Assembly: GCA_029547185.1 (NCBI GenBank)
Contig: JAKPPU010000035.1
Coordinates: 1 to 64,000, forward strand
Length of the DNA stretch: 64,000 bases
Source: Deltaproteobacteria bacterium
GTDB lineage: Bacteria; Desulfobacterota; Desulfomonilia; UBA1062
Reading direction: 5' to 3'
Shown: positions 8,687-17,813 of the stretch, in pieces
How the letters are laid out: each line of letters opens with the position of its first letter
Numbering within the stretch: the stretch's first letter is position 1
Translations under genes and position numbers: made by a program
Notes under the pieces: model-generated
Seen by the model: only the letters and a program-made list of their open reading frames with translations
The model's database searches: none
What the model was told of the DNA's origin: nothing

Positions 8687-10240
8687 ATGAAGAGATCGTA
8701 TTTTCAGAGACCTTCTCCCGAAACGGGCCGTCACGTCCGGGTGCTCGCCGAGCAGGCCTTTTCGAGGGCCGCCGGTGCCCCGCTCGTTTCGGGAAACAGC
8801 GTGCGCATCCTCAAGGATGCGGCCGAGAACTATCCCGCCTGGCTCGATGCCATGCGCTCTGCCGAGAAGAGCATTCATTTCGAGAGCTACATCATCTATG
8901 ACGACGATATGGGCTGGGAGTTCGCCGAAGTCCTGGCGGAAAAGGCACGGCAAGGTGTCCGGGTCAGGCTGATATACGACTGGCTCGGCGCTCTCGGAAA
9001 GTCTTCCCGCCGCTTCTGGAGATATCTCAGGCAGTCGGGCGTCGAGGTCCGCTGCTTCAATCCGCCCCGCATGGACCATCCCCTGGGCTGGCTCAGCCGG
9101 GACCATCGCAAGATGATCGCGGTCGACGGACGTATCGGCTTCGTGGCAGGGCTGTGCGTCGGCCGCATGTGGGCAGGCTGGCCCGAGCGTTCGATCGAGC
9201 CGTGGCGCGATACGGGAATCATCGTTCAGGGGCCGGCCGTAGCCGACATCGAGCGGGCGTTTGCCGACGTATGGGCGACCATGGGGCCTCCCGTTCCGGA
9301 CGACGAGATCCCCGAAAGGACCGCGCTGCACCCGGTAGGCGATGTGGCATTGAGGGTGGTGGCGAACATTCCGAACACTGCGGGGCTTTTCCGCCTGGAC
9401 CAGCTCATCGCTGCGGTAGCCCGCGAGACGCTGTGGCTCACGGATGCCTATTTCGTCGGCCTCACCCCCTACGTCCAATCCCTCAGGGCAGCCGCCAAAG
9501 ACGGCGTGGACGTCAGGCTCCTCGTCCCCGGGACGACCGATATCCCGGTCCTGAGCACGCTCTCGAGAGCCGGATACCAGCCGCTGCTCGAAGCAGGGGT
9601 GAGGATCTTCGAATGGAACGGCCCCATGCTGCATGCAAAGACCGCTGTGGCGGACGGCAGGTGGGCCAGGATCGGGTCGAGCAACCTGAATATCTCGAGC
9701 TGGATCGGCAACTACGAGCTCGACGTCGCCGTCGAAGACGAGGACTTCGCCCTTCGCATGGAGCGCATGTACATCGAAGACCTGGCCCGCTCGACCGAGA
9801 TCGTGCTGGGCAGGCGCTATGTGGCCTGTCCTGTCCAGCAGCGGCCGAAGTTGCCCCGGAAGATGAAGGGAAAGGGCAGCGGGAGCATCGGCCGCGGCGT
9901 CATCCGGGTGAGCAGGGTCGTGGAAGCCGCCATCACCAACCGCAGGGTCTTGGGGCCTGCCGATGCCAAGATCATGCTCAGCATAGGCGCCATGCTCCTC
10001 GCCCTCGCGGTTGTGGCCGCTGTCTGGCCGAGGCTGCTGGCGGTTCCGTATGCGGCGGTAACCGGGTGGATCGGCCTTGCCCTGCTGGTGAGGGCGTACA
10101 GGATCCGGAAGAGGAGCGGAAGCGATGCATTCGATACCCGGGGCAGGGAGGAAGACGGCCTCATTCCGGAAGACGGGAAACCAAAGGACAAACGATCGAA
10201 TGCGCCCCACGCTACGGACAGGGACGGAGAGCCCGGATAG
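8687..10240 (+). CDS. Cardiolipin synthase, phospholipase D family
   Basis: Membrane-associated 517-residue enzyme that joins two phosphatidylglycerols, or a related phosphatidyl transfer. Both PLD catalytic motifs are intact: HRK...D with His140/Lys142 ([10 protein letters not shown]) and HAK...D with His316/Lys318 ([21 protein letters not shown]). The absence of N-terminal helices resembles ClsB rather than ClsA, but a C-terminal pair of hydrophobic segments (about 425-470; [14 protein letters not shown] and [12 protein letters not shown]) and a charged tail are additions. No clear Shine-Dalgarno is seen before the ATG; an inverted repeat lies there instead. Confidence 0.88.
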   Translation: MKRSYFQRPSPETGRHVRVLAEQAFSRAAGAPLVSGNSVRILKDAAENYPAWLDAMRSAEKSIHFESYIIYDDDMGWEFAEVLAEKARQGVRVRLIYDWLGALGKSSRRFWRYLRQSGVEVRCFNPPRMDHPLGWLSRDHRKMIAVDGRIGFVAGLCVGRMWAGWPERSIEPWRDTGIIVQGPAVADIERAFADVWATMGPPVPDDEIPERTALHPVGDVALRVVANIPNTAGLFRLDQLIAAVARETLWLTDAYFVGLTPYVQSLRAAAKDGVDVRLLVPGTTDIPVLSTLSRAGYQPLLEAGVRIFEWNGPMLHAKTAVADGRWARIGSSNLNISSWIGNYELDVAVEDEDFALRMERMYIEDLARSTEIVLGRRYVACPVQQRPKLPRKMKGKGSGSIGRGVIRVSRVVEAAITNRRVLGPADAKIMLSIGAMLLALAVVAAVWPRLLAVPYAAVTGWIGLALLVRAYRIRKRSGSDAFDTRGREEDGLIPEDGKPKDKRSNAPHATDRDGEPG

Positions 10241-10268
10241 GGAGAGCCGGCGTGAGATTTTCCCGCTC

Positions 10269-10943
10269 TTATGCGATCACCAGATTGTTGTTCACGTCGA
10301 CCACCCCGTTCGTGTACCTGGCGATCTCTTCCGCTGTCCTGTACGCCTGATAGTCGGCCACTGTCCCGCTCAAGGTCACGACGCCGTTCTTGACGTAGAT
10401 GTTCACCATGCTCAAGTCGATCGATGCATTCCTGTCGATCGAGCTCAGGATGTTGAGCCTGATGTCCTCGTCGGAAAACCTCCTGACCGGCTGTACGGTC
10501 AGCCTGTTGCTCACCCCCACGACCCCGGGGACATTTTCGGCAATATGCTCGGCATGGTATTTCTGCCAGATCGTATCCACTGTGCCCATCAGGGTGACCA
10601 GGCCGTTGTCCACGGCGATGTCGATCCTCTCCGCATCGAGATCCTGGTTCCACTCGAGCAGGCTCCGCAGCTTCGAAGCAATGTCGTTGTCACCGGGAAC
10701 CGGATATACGGCCGCCGGACTCACCCTGAGGCGGTTGTCCACATGCCGGACGCCGGATACCGAATAGGCGTCTTCCTCGGCTTCGAGCAGGTCTGAATAC
10801 GTGGGGACCACGCCCTTCAGAATGACCTTGCCGTCGAGGACATCGACGTCGATATCCGATTCGTTCACCCTGCCGTCCCACACGAGCTGGGAATAGACGT
10901 CTTTCCTGATATCCTCCTGACTTCTCGCTTCCTTCTCTGCCAT
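10269..10943 (-). CDS. Triple BON-domain protein (paralog 1)
   Basis: Cytoplasmic-looking 224-residue protein without a signal peptide. Three BON modules follow each other, at about 5-75, 80-150 and 155-224, each with the D/N-I-D-V-x-V-x-N/D-G-x-V-x-L-x-G-x-V core (VDVLDGKVILKGVVPTY, IAVDNGLVTLMGTVDTI, IYVKNGVVTLSGTVADY). ATG 10943 has GGAAGG upstream. BON domains bind phospholipid or other hydrophobic ligands in periplasmic proteins such as OsmY; here the lack of export signal is odd. It is the first of five paralogs within 9 kb. Confidence 0.88.
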   Translation of the reverse strand: MAEKEARSQEDIRKDVYSQLVWDGRVNESDIDVDVLDGKVILKGVVPTYSDLLEAEEDAYSVSGVRHVDNRLRVSPAAVYPVPGDNDIASKLRSLLEWNQDLDAERIDIAVDNGLVTLMGTVDTIWQKYHAEHIAENVPGVVGVSNRLTVQPVRRFSDEDIRLNILSSIDRNASIDLSMVNIYVKNGVVTLSGTVADYQAYRTAEEIARYTNGVVDVNNNLVIA

Positions 10944-11017
10944 CTTCCTTTCCTTCCTTTCCGGGTTCACCCTGTCACGGATCGCGCCGCGCACATAAGG
11001 GACAGTCCCGATGACGG

Positions 11018-11299
11018 CTACTCGGAGGGCGATGCCCTGTTGCCGGATGATTCCCTGATATTGAGCTTGCCTACGGTGAGCTCGTCTATCTCAAGGGAGC
11101 GGATCTTTATCCGGCCTGCATTGAGCCTGCCGATGACGAGCCTTCCTATGGCAAACGCGCCAACGGCGAATGCGCCTATTGCCCGGGCCCCGGTCGCGAA
11201 TGCGCCGATCGCCAGGGCGCCGATCGCCCGTGCACCGGTCACAAACGCACCGGTCGCCAGTACGCCAAGGCGTGCAGCTGGTATTTTCGTCATGATCAT
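11018..11299 (-). CDS. Pentad-repeat protein, predicted short beta-helix
   Basis: Ninety-three residues with almost the whole sequence built of five-residue units. From about residue 12 the chain reads as G-A-F/L/R-A/V-I/T/V pentads (GAFVT GARAI GALAI GAFAT), later G-R-L-x-I and finally RSLEI DELTV GKLNI. The five-residue period with a hydrophobic centre is the geometry of pentapeptide-repeat right-handed quadrilateral beta-helices, although the consensus here is Gly-rich rather than A(D/N)LXX. ATG 11299 has AAGGAG seven bases upstream. It has no signal peptide. Lone gene next to BON paralog 1; function unknown. Confidence 0.72.
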   Translation of the reverse strand: MIMTKIPAARLGVLATGAFVTGARAIGALAIGAFATGARAIGAFAVGAFAIGRLVIGRLNAGRIKIRSLEIDELTVGKLNIRESSGNRASPSE

Positions 11300-11483
11300 T
11301 TCTCGTCTCCTTCCCTTTGCCAAGAAGCGGTGTCCATAGGTATATAAATACCGCCCCGTGCGGCAATCGGTACCGTATTTTTCATTCCGGCTTAGGCGAA
11401 TCACGTCCCTTTGTTTGTTGTAATCGGCGCCGTTTAAGATTAAATAGAACTGATCTCAAGCAAATTCCGAGGAGGAGCAAGGC

Positions 11484-12281
11484 ATGAAAAAAGGCTTATT
11501 GACTGTTGGCGTGATGATTTTCGCGGCGCTGCTGCTTGCAGCGAATGCCTTCGCCGCAGGAGACGGCTCGTGGGACAGGGTCAAGAAGGCCGGAAAGATC
11601 GTGATCGGCATCGATGACGCCTTCCCGCCCATGGAGTTCCGCACCGACAAGAACGAACTCGTCGGCTTTGACATCGACGCATCGAAAGAGCTCGGCAGGA
11701 GGCTCGGCATCAAGGTCGAGCACATGCCCACCGTATGGGACACCGTGATCCTTTCGCTCAAATCGAAGAAGTTCGATATCGTATGGTCCGGCATGTCCAT
11801 CACCCCCGAGCGCGAGAAGGAGATCGCGTTCACCAGGCCGTACATCATGGAAAAGCAGGTCATCGTGGTGAAGAAGGGCAACAAGAAGATCAAGGGACTC
11901 AAGGACCTCGGCAAGGATACCGTGGTCGGCGTCCAGCTCGGGTCGACCTCCGAGGACGCGCTCAAGAAGCTGAACAGGGAATTCAAGCAGATCAAGAAGT
12001 ACGACAAGAACACCGATGCCTTCCTGGACCTCAAGATCGGCAGGATAGACGCCCTGGCGGTGGATGAGCTCGTGGGCCGCTACTACCTCTCGCAGAAGCC
12101 GGGAGAGTACACGGTCCTACCCGAACACCTCCTCTCCGAGCCCATCGGCATCGGCCTGAGGAAGGAAGACGCGGCCTTGAAGGCCCAGATCCAGAAGACG
12201 CTCGATGCCATGTTCAAAGACGGCACCATGAAGAAGATTTCCATCAAGTGGTTCGGAGATGACATCACGTCCTGGAAGTAG
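11484..12281 (+). CDS. Amino-acid ABC transporter, periplasmic binding protein
   Basis: SBP_bac_3-family solute receptor of 265 residues. A signal peptide occupies residues 1-23 (hydrophobic core, NAFA cleavage). The mature start GKIVIGIDDAFPPMEFRTD and the following GFDIDASKELGRRLG, VWDTVILSLKSKKFDIVWSGMSITPEREKEIAFTRPY and LGSTSEDAL motifs are the family signatures for polar amino acid binding. An AGGAGGAG ribosome site precedes ATG 11484. It leads a three-gene receptor-permease-ATPase operon whose next start lies inside its last codons. The amino acid bound is not readable. Confidence 0.93.
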   Translation: MKKGLLTVGVMIFAALLLAANAFAAGDGSWDRVKKAGKIVIGIDDAFPPMEFRTDKNELVGFDIDASKELGRRLGIKVEHMPTVWDTVILSLKSKKFDIVWSGMSITPEREKEIAFTRPYIMEKQVIVVKKGNKKIKGLKDLGKDTVVGVQLGSTSEDALKKLNREFKQIKKYDKNTDAFLDLKIGRIDALAVDELVGRYYLSQKPGEYTVLPEHLLSEPIGIGLRKEDAALKAQIQKTLDAMFKDGTMKKISIKWFGDDITSWK

Positions 12282-13317
12282 CGAAAGATGCATAATCCGG
12301 CCCGGTGCGTATGCCTGCGCACTGGGCCTCCTGTTCGCCATCCTTTCTATCGCCCCTCTCCGGGCGGAAGACTCTTCCCGGCCTGACCAGTATGACCTGC
12401 TGGCCAGGGGCACGAAGCTCGTCCAGGAGGACAGGCTCGATGAGGCCGTCCTCGTGTTCGAGCAGGTTCCTGCGCCTGAGCCCGGCGAGGATGCCGGGGT
12501 GTTCGTCCGCGCCCACATGGATGCGGCCAAGATCCTCTTCAGCAAGGAGGACTTCAAGGGGAGCGAGCGGCTGTGCCGGGAGGTGCTGAGCGTCCTTCCG
12601 GACAATATCGATGCGAAGAACCTGCTCAGCCAGGTCGAGGTGGCGAAAACCCCCGAATGGATCCGGTTCCTCAAGGACATGAAGACCTTCTTCCCCACCC
12701 TGGTCAAGGCCACTTCGATGACGCTCATCCTGGTCTTCATCACCATGGCCGTATCGCCCATAGGCGGCTTCTTCATCGCCCTGGGCAGGATCAGCCGGCA
12801 CAGGGTGGTCTCATCGGTCTTCTGGTTCTACATCTGGATCTTCAGGGGCACCCCTCTCCTGCTCCAGCTCTTCTTCATCTACTACGGGCTCCCTTCGCTG
12901 GGCATCACCTTCGATCCGTTCACGGCGGCGGTCCTGGGGCTGGGCCTCAACTACTCCGCCTATCTGGCCGAGATCATGCGCGGGGCCATCGAGAGCATCG
13001 ATGCGGGGCAGATGGAGGCGGCCAAGGCCATCGGCATGACCTACTGGCAGGCCATGAGGAGGATCATCGTGCCCCAGACCTACAAGCGGCTCGTCCCGCC
13101 CGTGGGCAACGAGTTCATCGCGCTCATCAAGGACACGGCGCTCGTCTCCACGATCGCCATGGTGGAGCTCATGAGGGCCGCGAACCAGATCTTTTCCGCC
13201 ACGTTCAACGTCTATATCCTGGCCCAGGCAGCCATCATCTACCTGATCCTCACGAGCATCTTCACCGTTTCCTTCCGCAGGCTCGAAGACCGACTGGGGG
13301 TGTACGAGAACCGATGA
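12259..13317 (+). CDS. Amino-acid ABC transporter permease with N-terminal TPR-like domain
   Basis: This 352-residue protein is longer than the usual 215-240 residue HisM/GlnP-type permease. Residues 1-35 resemble a signal peptide ([18 protein letters not shown]). Residues 42-125 form TPR-like helix pairs ([60 protein letters not shown]). The standard permease follows from about residue 140, with the EAA loop [24 protein letters not shown]. The start overlaps the binding-protein gene by 23 bp and its ribosome site is poor, so the exact N-terminus is uncertain, but the TPR frame is continuous with the permease and codon use is normal. If the signal peptide is used, the TPR domain would sit in the periplasm. 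Confidence 0.88.
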   Translation: MTSRPGSSERCIIRPGAYACALGLLFAILSIAPLRAEDSSRPDQYDLLARGTKLVQEDRLDEAVLVFEQVPAPEPGEDAGVFVRAHMDAAKILFSKEDFKGSERLCREVLSVLPDNIDAKNLLSQVEVAKTPEWIRFLKDMKTFFPTLVKATSMTLILVFITMAVSPIGGFFIALGRISRHRVVSSVFWFYIWIFRGTPLLLQLFFIYYGLPSLGITFDPFTAAVLGLGLNYSAYLAEIMRGAIESIDAGQMEAAKAIGMTYWQAMRRIIVPQTYKRLVPPVGNEFIALIKDTALVSTIAMVELMRAANQIFSATFNVYILAQAAIIYLILTSIFTVSFRRLEDRLGVYENR

Positions 13318-14072
13318 TAGAGCTTCAAGGCGTCGTCAAGCGATTCGGCCATTTCACGGCGGTCGATCACGTGGACCTCGATATCGAGGCAGGGCAGCGG
13401 ATCGTCATCATCGGTCCGTCGGGATCGGGCAAGACGACCCTGCTTCGGATGATAAACTTCCTCGAGAAGATGGACGAGGGGGTCATCCTCATGGACGGGA
13501 AGCCTGTCGGGTATCGCAGGGACAAGAAGGGCAGGCTCGTCATGGAGAAGCCCCACGTCATCTGTCCTCTGCGCTCCGAGATCGGCATGGTCTTTCAGCA
13601 CTTCCACCTCTTTCCCCACATGACCGTGCTCCAGAACGTCATGGAAGGGCCCGTCACCGTGAAGAAGGAGCCCAAAGAAGACGTGCGGAAGCTCGCCATG
13701 GACCTGCTGGGCAAGGTGGGCCTCCTGGACAAGAAGGACACCTACCCCGCCTTCCTGTCGGGAGGGCAGAAGCAGCGGGTGGCCATTGCCAGGGCGCTCG
13801 CCATGAGGCCCAGGCTCATGCTCTTCGACGAGCCCACCTCTGCGCTCGATCCCGAGCTCGTGGGCGAGGTTTTCTCCACGATCAAGGGCCTCGCGGAGGA
13901 AGGCATCACCATGGTCATCGTCACCCACCAGATGGGCTTTGCCCGGGAGATGGCGGACCGGGTCATCTTCATGGACAACGGAAAGTTCATCTTCGAGGGC
14001 CACCCCGAGGACCTGTTCTCCGAGACCATGGATCACCCGAGGATACGGGCCTTCCTCCAGAAGGTGCTCTAG
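13314..14072 (+). CDS. Amino-acid ABC transporter ATP-binding protein (GlnQ-like)
   Basis: ATPase subunit of 252 residues that powers the upstream receptor and permease. Walker A is GPSGSGKTT, the Q loop [18 protein letters not shown], the signature LSGGQKQR, Walker [13 protein letters not shown] and the switch His is in [11 protein letters not shown] short basic insertion ([14 protein letters not shown]) precedes the Q loop, as in the HisP/glutamine branch. Its ATG overlaps the permease stop by 4 bp, so translation is coupled. Confidence 0.95.
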   Translation: MIELQGVVKRFGHFTAVDHVDLDIEAGQRIVIIGPSGSGKTTLLRMINFLEKMDEGVILMDGKPVGYRRDKKGRLVMEKPHVICPLRSEIGMVFQHFHLFPHMTVLQNVMEGPVTVKKEPKEDVRKLAMDLLGKVGLLDKKDTYPAFLSGGQKQRVAIARALAMRPRLMLFDEPTSALDPELVGEVFSTIKGLAEEGITMVIVTHQMGFAREMADRVIFMDNGKFIFEGHPEDLFSETMDHPRIRAFLQKVL

Positions 14073-14117
14073 CCGGAGCGGCTCTGCGCGCAGCCAGGGA
14101 GTCTCGGATAGCTTATT

Positions 14118-15197
14118 TTATGGCAGACCGAAACGGTACGCGATGTTCAGGGTCATGTACGTTTCCCTGCTCACGATCCTTTCGTCCGTGGTCCAGGCCA
14201 TGGTGTCCCAGGAGCGCTCACCGTCGCTGCCGGCATAGATGATGCTGTCCGAGTCGCCGAAGGCACGGACGTAGAGATAGTCGAACACGAATTTCACCGT
14301 CCAGTGGGGTGTAATGTCATACCCGATATCCGCCCCATACTTCAGGGCATGCCCGGTGCAGTCCGCCTTCGAGTAGATGGGGCCGGGGACCCTCGCGAGG
14401 TGGTCGTCTTCGTCCTTGACCTGAACGAACGGGGAATATCCGAAGCTCATCCCGATGGTGAGCCGGCCCATGGTATCGGCTACGGCAAGCTCCGCATAGG
14501 GGATCGAATAGTCCACATCATAGGTTAAGGTGGTGCTCCCGTCACCGATGTGATCATACCCCGGGATCCCCGAGGGCGACCACTGCCGGGTCAGCGAGCA
14601 GTCGTATTCGAAAGAGCGCTTCTCGTAGCCGATCCCGAAGGTTCCGCGTACGTCGCCCTTGTAATGGGAGGTGCTGCCGTCGAAGATGTCTCTGTACTTA
14701 TAGTCGTAATGGTACGAGAATATCTGGTAGTCGACCTTTGCCTCCCAGGCAATGACGTCGACCTCGGTCTTGCTCTTGGATTCGATGTCCAGGGCGTACC
14801 AGTTATGGGTCCCGTCGGTCCAGACATAGACATACCACCCGGGGCCGTTCACGCCCTCTTCGTCCCAGAACGGAATGCCCCAGTCATAATCCCTCATGTT
14901 GCCTGCTTTGTCGGTGATGTTGCGGCGTATGCCCCCCGATATCGAAAGCTTGTCGATCGTGACTTTTGCATCGAGCGTTGCAAGGCCCACCCCCAGGGGG
15001 AACTTCAGCTCGCTGACGGGAAAGTACGGTTCTCTGCCCCAGGGATCCTCCCCGGCGGGGACATCTCCGATATCGTACGTGGTGTCTCCCGTGAGGTATC
15101 CAATGCCGGCGCTTATTTCGAATTCCACTCTGGCCTGGGCAGGCATCGCCCAGAGAATAAGCAGAGAGATAAGCACAACCGGGTATACGTCTCTCAT
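14118..15197 (-). CDS. Omptin-family outer-membrane protease
   Basis: Predicted 10-strand beta-barrel endopeptidase of 359 residues. A signal peptide (1-22, cleavage after PAQA) leads into alternating strands ending in TYMTLNIAYRFGLP. The catalytic pairs of omptins are recognisable: NMRDYDW gives Asp103 and Asp105 (OmpT Asp83/Asp85), and KDEDDHLAR gives Asp264 and His266 (OmpT Asp210/His212). It is about 40 residues longer than OmpT, mostly in surface loops (for example 107-135). Known omptins cleave between basic residues and need LPS. It faces the ABC operon convergently with 45 bp between. I recognise the family by motif only, so a second check is worthwhile. Confidence 0.78.
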   Translation of the reverse strand: MRDVYPVVLISLLILWAMPAQARVEFEISAGIGYLTGDTTYDIGDVPAGEDPWGREPYFPVSELKFPLGVGLATLDAKVTIDKLSISGGIRRNITDKAGNMRDYDWGIPFWDEEGVNGPGWYVYVWTDGTHNWYALDIESKSKTEVDVIAWEAKVDYQIFSYHYDYKYRDIFDGSTSHYKGDVRGTFGIGYEKRSFEYDCSLTRQWSPSGIPGYDHIGDGSTTLTYDVDYSIPYAELAVADTMGRLTIGMSFGYSPFVQVKDEDDHLARVPGPIYSKADCTGHALKYGADIGYDITPHWTVKFVFDYLYVRAFGDSDSIIYAGSDGERSWDTMAWTTDERIVSRETYMTLNIAYRFGLP

Positions 15198-15304
15198 CCA
15201 TCCCTCCTCCGGAATATAAGGAGCTATCGGATGAACGGAGATGCATCTTGAAAAGAATTCCCGGTGACCGGCAGAGCCGGCCGGCGTGAAATATTGAAAC
15301 CGAA

Positions 15305-15324
15305 GGCCGGGGGAAAACCCGGCC
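15305..15324 (-). terminator. Terminator hairpin after BON paralog 2
   Basis: GGCCGGG-GGAAAA-CCCGGCC is a perfect 7-bp GC stem with a 6-base loop, 5 bases past the stop of the minus-strand BON gene. The following minus-strand bases TTCGGTTTCAATATTT are only partly T-rich. Confidence 0.55.
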
Positions 15325-15329
15325 GGCTG

Positions 15330-16004
15330 TTACCTGATTGCGAGCTGATCGTTCACGGACCTGACCCCGTCCGTGTAGCGCGCGATCCTTTCCGCGATAC
15401 GGCGTGAGCGGTCGTCCTCCACGGTCCCGCTCAGAGTCACGACGCCGTCCTTCACCTCGATGCGGATGCCGGAGGCATCGACAAAGGCGTTCCTTGCGAG
15501 GGTCTCCTCGATGTCCTTCCGTATCTCATCGTCGAGGACAACCGCCCGGGGCTGGACGTGCAGGAGGTTTTCCATCCCGACCGCCCCCTCGACGTTGATG
15601 GCGATATATCCTGCCCTCGATTTCTCCCAGCTGGAATGTACGTCTCCGGTCAGCTTCACGACGCCGTTGAGGACGGAAACATGTATGCCGCTGTCGTCGA
15701 TCGTGGGGTTCCAGTGAAGCATATCGACGACCCGGGATGCTATCTCGGCATCGGCAGGCGATGGAGAGGTCTCCGGGAAAAGGACGGTCAGCCGGTTGTC
15801 CACGGACTTGACGCCGGAAATCTGGTACGCGTCCTTCTCGGCCTGAGCCAGGTTCGAATAGGTGGGGACCGTCCCGCTCAGTATCACCGTGCCGTCCGCA
15901 ACCTCGACCCGGATATTCGATTCATTGATCCTGTCGTCCCACGAAAGGTGGGAGCAAACGTCCCTTTTGATATCTTCCGCATTTCTCGTTACCGTCTGTG
16001 CCAT
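15330..16004 (-). CDS. Triple BON-domain protein (paralog 2)
   Basis: 224 residues in three BON modules (cores VEVADGTVILSGTVPTY, VSVLNGVVKLTGDVHSS, IEVKDGVVTLSGTVEDD), no signal peptide. It begins MAQTVTRNAEDIKRDV, matching the N-termini of its neighbours (about EDIRADVSSQLFWD), including an aromatic-Trp-Asp/Asn motif near residue 22. It is followed by a terminator hairpin. It appears more diverged from paralogs 3-5 than they are from each other. Confidence 0.88.
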   Translation of the reverse strand: MAQTVTRNAEDIKRDVCSHLSWDDRINESNIRVEVADGTVILSGTVPTYSNLAQAEKDAYQISGVKSVDNRLTVLFPETSPSPADAEIASRVVDMLHWNPTIDDSGIHVSVLNGVVKLTGDVHSSWEKSRAGYIAINVEGAVGMENLLHVQPRAVVLDDEIRKDIEETLARNAFVDASGIRIEVKDGVVTLSGTVEDDRSRRIAERIARYTDGVRSVNDQLAIR

Positions 16005-16069
16005 GGTACCCCCTTGAGCGGGAATGGATGAGAGACGAGGTGAAGCTCAACGAACGGAGAAGGCCTGCA

Positions 16070-16735
16070 TCACTCGATCACGAGCCGGTTGTGCACTTCG
16101 ATGACCCCGCTCGTGTAGTTGGCGATCTCCTGAACCGTGCGGTAGGCGTAGTAGTCGCCCACGGTCCCCTTGAGGGTGACGATGCCGTTTTCGACCGATA
16201 CGTCCACCCTGTCGGTGTCGACGTATCTGGTCCTGGCAAAGGCCCTTTTGATGTCGTTTTCGATGTCTTCGTCGGTGATCTCTTCGGGGGGCTTCACCTT
16301 GAGCTCGTTGATCACTTCGCGTACCCCGCTCACGTTCGAAGCGATCTCCCATGCCCTGGTCTTCTGCCAGTATGTATCGACGAAGCCCTTCAATATCACC
16401 ACTCCGTCGTGTGCCTGGACCTCTATCCTCGACGTGTCGATCGTCGGATTCCAATCGAGGACATTTTCCACCCTGCTCCTGATTTCCAGATCATTGGGCT
16501 CGGGGTAAGCAGCAGGATTCACCCTGAGACGGTTCTCTACATAGCTGACTCCCGGGATCGAGTATGCGTCCTCCTCTGCCTCCCACCTGTCCGTGGAGGA
16601 AGGCACCGTGCCCGTCAATATCACCCGGCTTCCCGACACCTCGATGTTGATGTTCGAATCGTTGATCCTGTTGTCCCAGAAAAGCTGGGTGGATACGTCC
16701 ACCATGATGTCTTCCGGTCTTCTTCCTCTTTCCAT
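16070..16735 (-). CDS. Triple BON-domain protein (paralog 3)
   Basis: 221 residues, three BON modules with cores IEVSGSRVILTGTVPSS, VQAHDGVVILKGFVDTY and VSVENGIVTLKGTVGDY. The sequence FWDNRINDSNINIEV and VENVLDWNPTIDTSRIEV are nearly shared with paralogs 4 and 5, which marks recent duplication. AGGAG sits nine bases before ATG 16735; the ATG two codons upstream at 16741 is also possible by analogy with the MEME start of paralog 4. No export signal. It is 65 bp upstream of paralog 2 and likely co-transcribed with it. Confidence 0.88.
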   Translation of the reverse strand: MERGRRPEDIMVDVSTQLFWDNRINDSNINIEVSGSRVILTGTVPSSTDRWEAEEDAYSIPGVSYVENRLRVNPAAYPEPNDLEIRSRVENVLDWNPTIDTSRIEVQAHDGVVILKGFVDTYWQKTRAWEIASNVSGVREVINELKVKPPEEITDEDIENDIKRAFARTRYVDTDRVDVSVENGIVTLKGTVGDYYAYRTVQEIANYTSGVIEVHNRLVIE

Positions 16736-16972
16736 GCTCATCCTCTCCTTTTTAAGGAATGCCACGGGCTCTCGACTTCAAGCAGCGCTGAACGATCCGC
16801 ATGAGCGTATCTCTCTGCCGTCATCCCTGCATCGAGGGGATTGATCGACAGACCGGACCTTAAAGTCCCTCTCCTATGCTTTCGATGCAATGACGGCACG
16901 GCAAGGTGTGCCCGCCGGACGAGAGCACCCGACCGGCACCACGCTGAATGGCTGTACAAAGGCCCCGAGGGG

Positions 16973-17644
16973 CTATACACTCGCAATGACGAGATTGTTT
17001 TTTACGTCGCAGACTCCGGCCGTGAAATCGGCGATCTGCTCTACGGTGCGAAACTCGTTGTAGTCGTGGACGGTTCCATCCAGGGTTACAACGCAGCCTT
17101 TCACAGAGACGTTCACGTCGCCGGCATCGACGTATGACCTGTCAAGTGCATTGAGGATGTCATCCCTGATATCTTCATCCGAAACCTCTTCGAGAGGCTC
17201 GACACTCAATTCGTTGACCACGTCCACAACCCCGCTGACATTCGATGCGAGATCCCATGCCTTGTCTTTCTGCCAGTATGAATCTACCGCACCCTTAAGC
17301 GTTACGATGCCGTCCTCTACCGAGATGTCTATTCTCGATGCATCGATGATGGGGTTCCAGTCCAGCACGTTCTCCACCCTCATCCTGATGTCATCATCGC
17401 TCGGAATCGGCGAAATGACGGGACTGACGGCAAGCTGATTGTCGACCGAGGTCACCCCGGGAATCGCATACGCATCTTCCTCTGCCTCCAGCCGGTCCGA
17501 ATAGGAGGGCACCGAGCCCGTGAGAATCACCTTGTTGCCCGCCACGTCGACGTTGATGTCCGAGCTGTCAAGGCTGCTGTCCCAGAACAGCTGGGAGGAT
17601 ACGTCAGCCCTGATATCGTCCGGGTTCCTTCTCTCCATTTCCAT
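16973..17644 (-). CDS. Triple BON-domain protein (paralog 4)
   Basis: 223 residues with BON cores VDVAGNKVILTGSVPSY, ISVEDGIVTLKGAVDSY and VSVKGCVVTLDGTVHDY. The third module has Cys where its paralogs have Asn/Asp-Gly, the only clear departure in a core. The ATG at 17644 follows GGAGG at eight bases. The promoter block at 17704-17731 is shared with paralog 5. Confidence 0.88.
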   Translation of the reverse strand: MEMERRNPDDIRADVSSQLFWDSSLDSSDINVDVAGNKVILTGSVPSYSDRLEAEEDAYAIPGVTSVDNQLAVSPVISPIPSDDDIRMRVENVLDWNPIIDASRIDISVEDGIVTLKGAVDSYWQKDKAWDLASNVSGVVDVVNELSVEPLEEVSDEDIRDDILNALDRSYVDAGDVNVSVKGCVVTLDGTVHDYNEFRTVEQIADFTAGVCDVKNNLVIASV

Positions 17645-17703
17645 AGCTATCTCCTCCCTTTTGGCGAATTATTCCCCTATCTCCTGATACGCATAGTATC
17701 TCC

Positions 17704-17731
17704 ATTCTAAGCCGTACGGTCTCTTTCTCAA
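17704..17731 (-). promoter_or_regulatory. Promoter of BON paralog 4, shared block
   Basis: On the minus strand TTGAGA (17731-17726), 16 bases, then TAGAAT (17709-17704). The -10 box continues into GGAGATACTAT, which recurs exactly upstream of paralog 5 together with the same box spacing and an internal TACGG. Confidence 0.6.
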
Positions 17732-17813
17732 GAAACACCTGCTGCCGGACGATTCCCGGAAGACGGCACAATCGGCCGGACCATCCGAAGAGTATGGATG
17801 CACAAGCGCAGTG

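Noticed and set aside
8675-10210. Antisense frame of 511 codons over the cardiolipin synthase
   Set aside because: A mirror of third-position GC bias; the plus strand has both PLD motifs.
12573-13313. Frame upstream of and continuous with the ABC ATPase
   Set aside because: The translation is low-complexity (His/Gly/Arg) and shadows the permease; the real ATPase begins at 13314.
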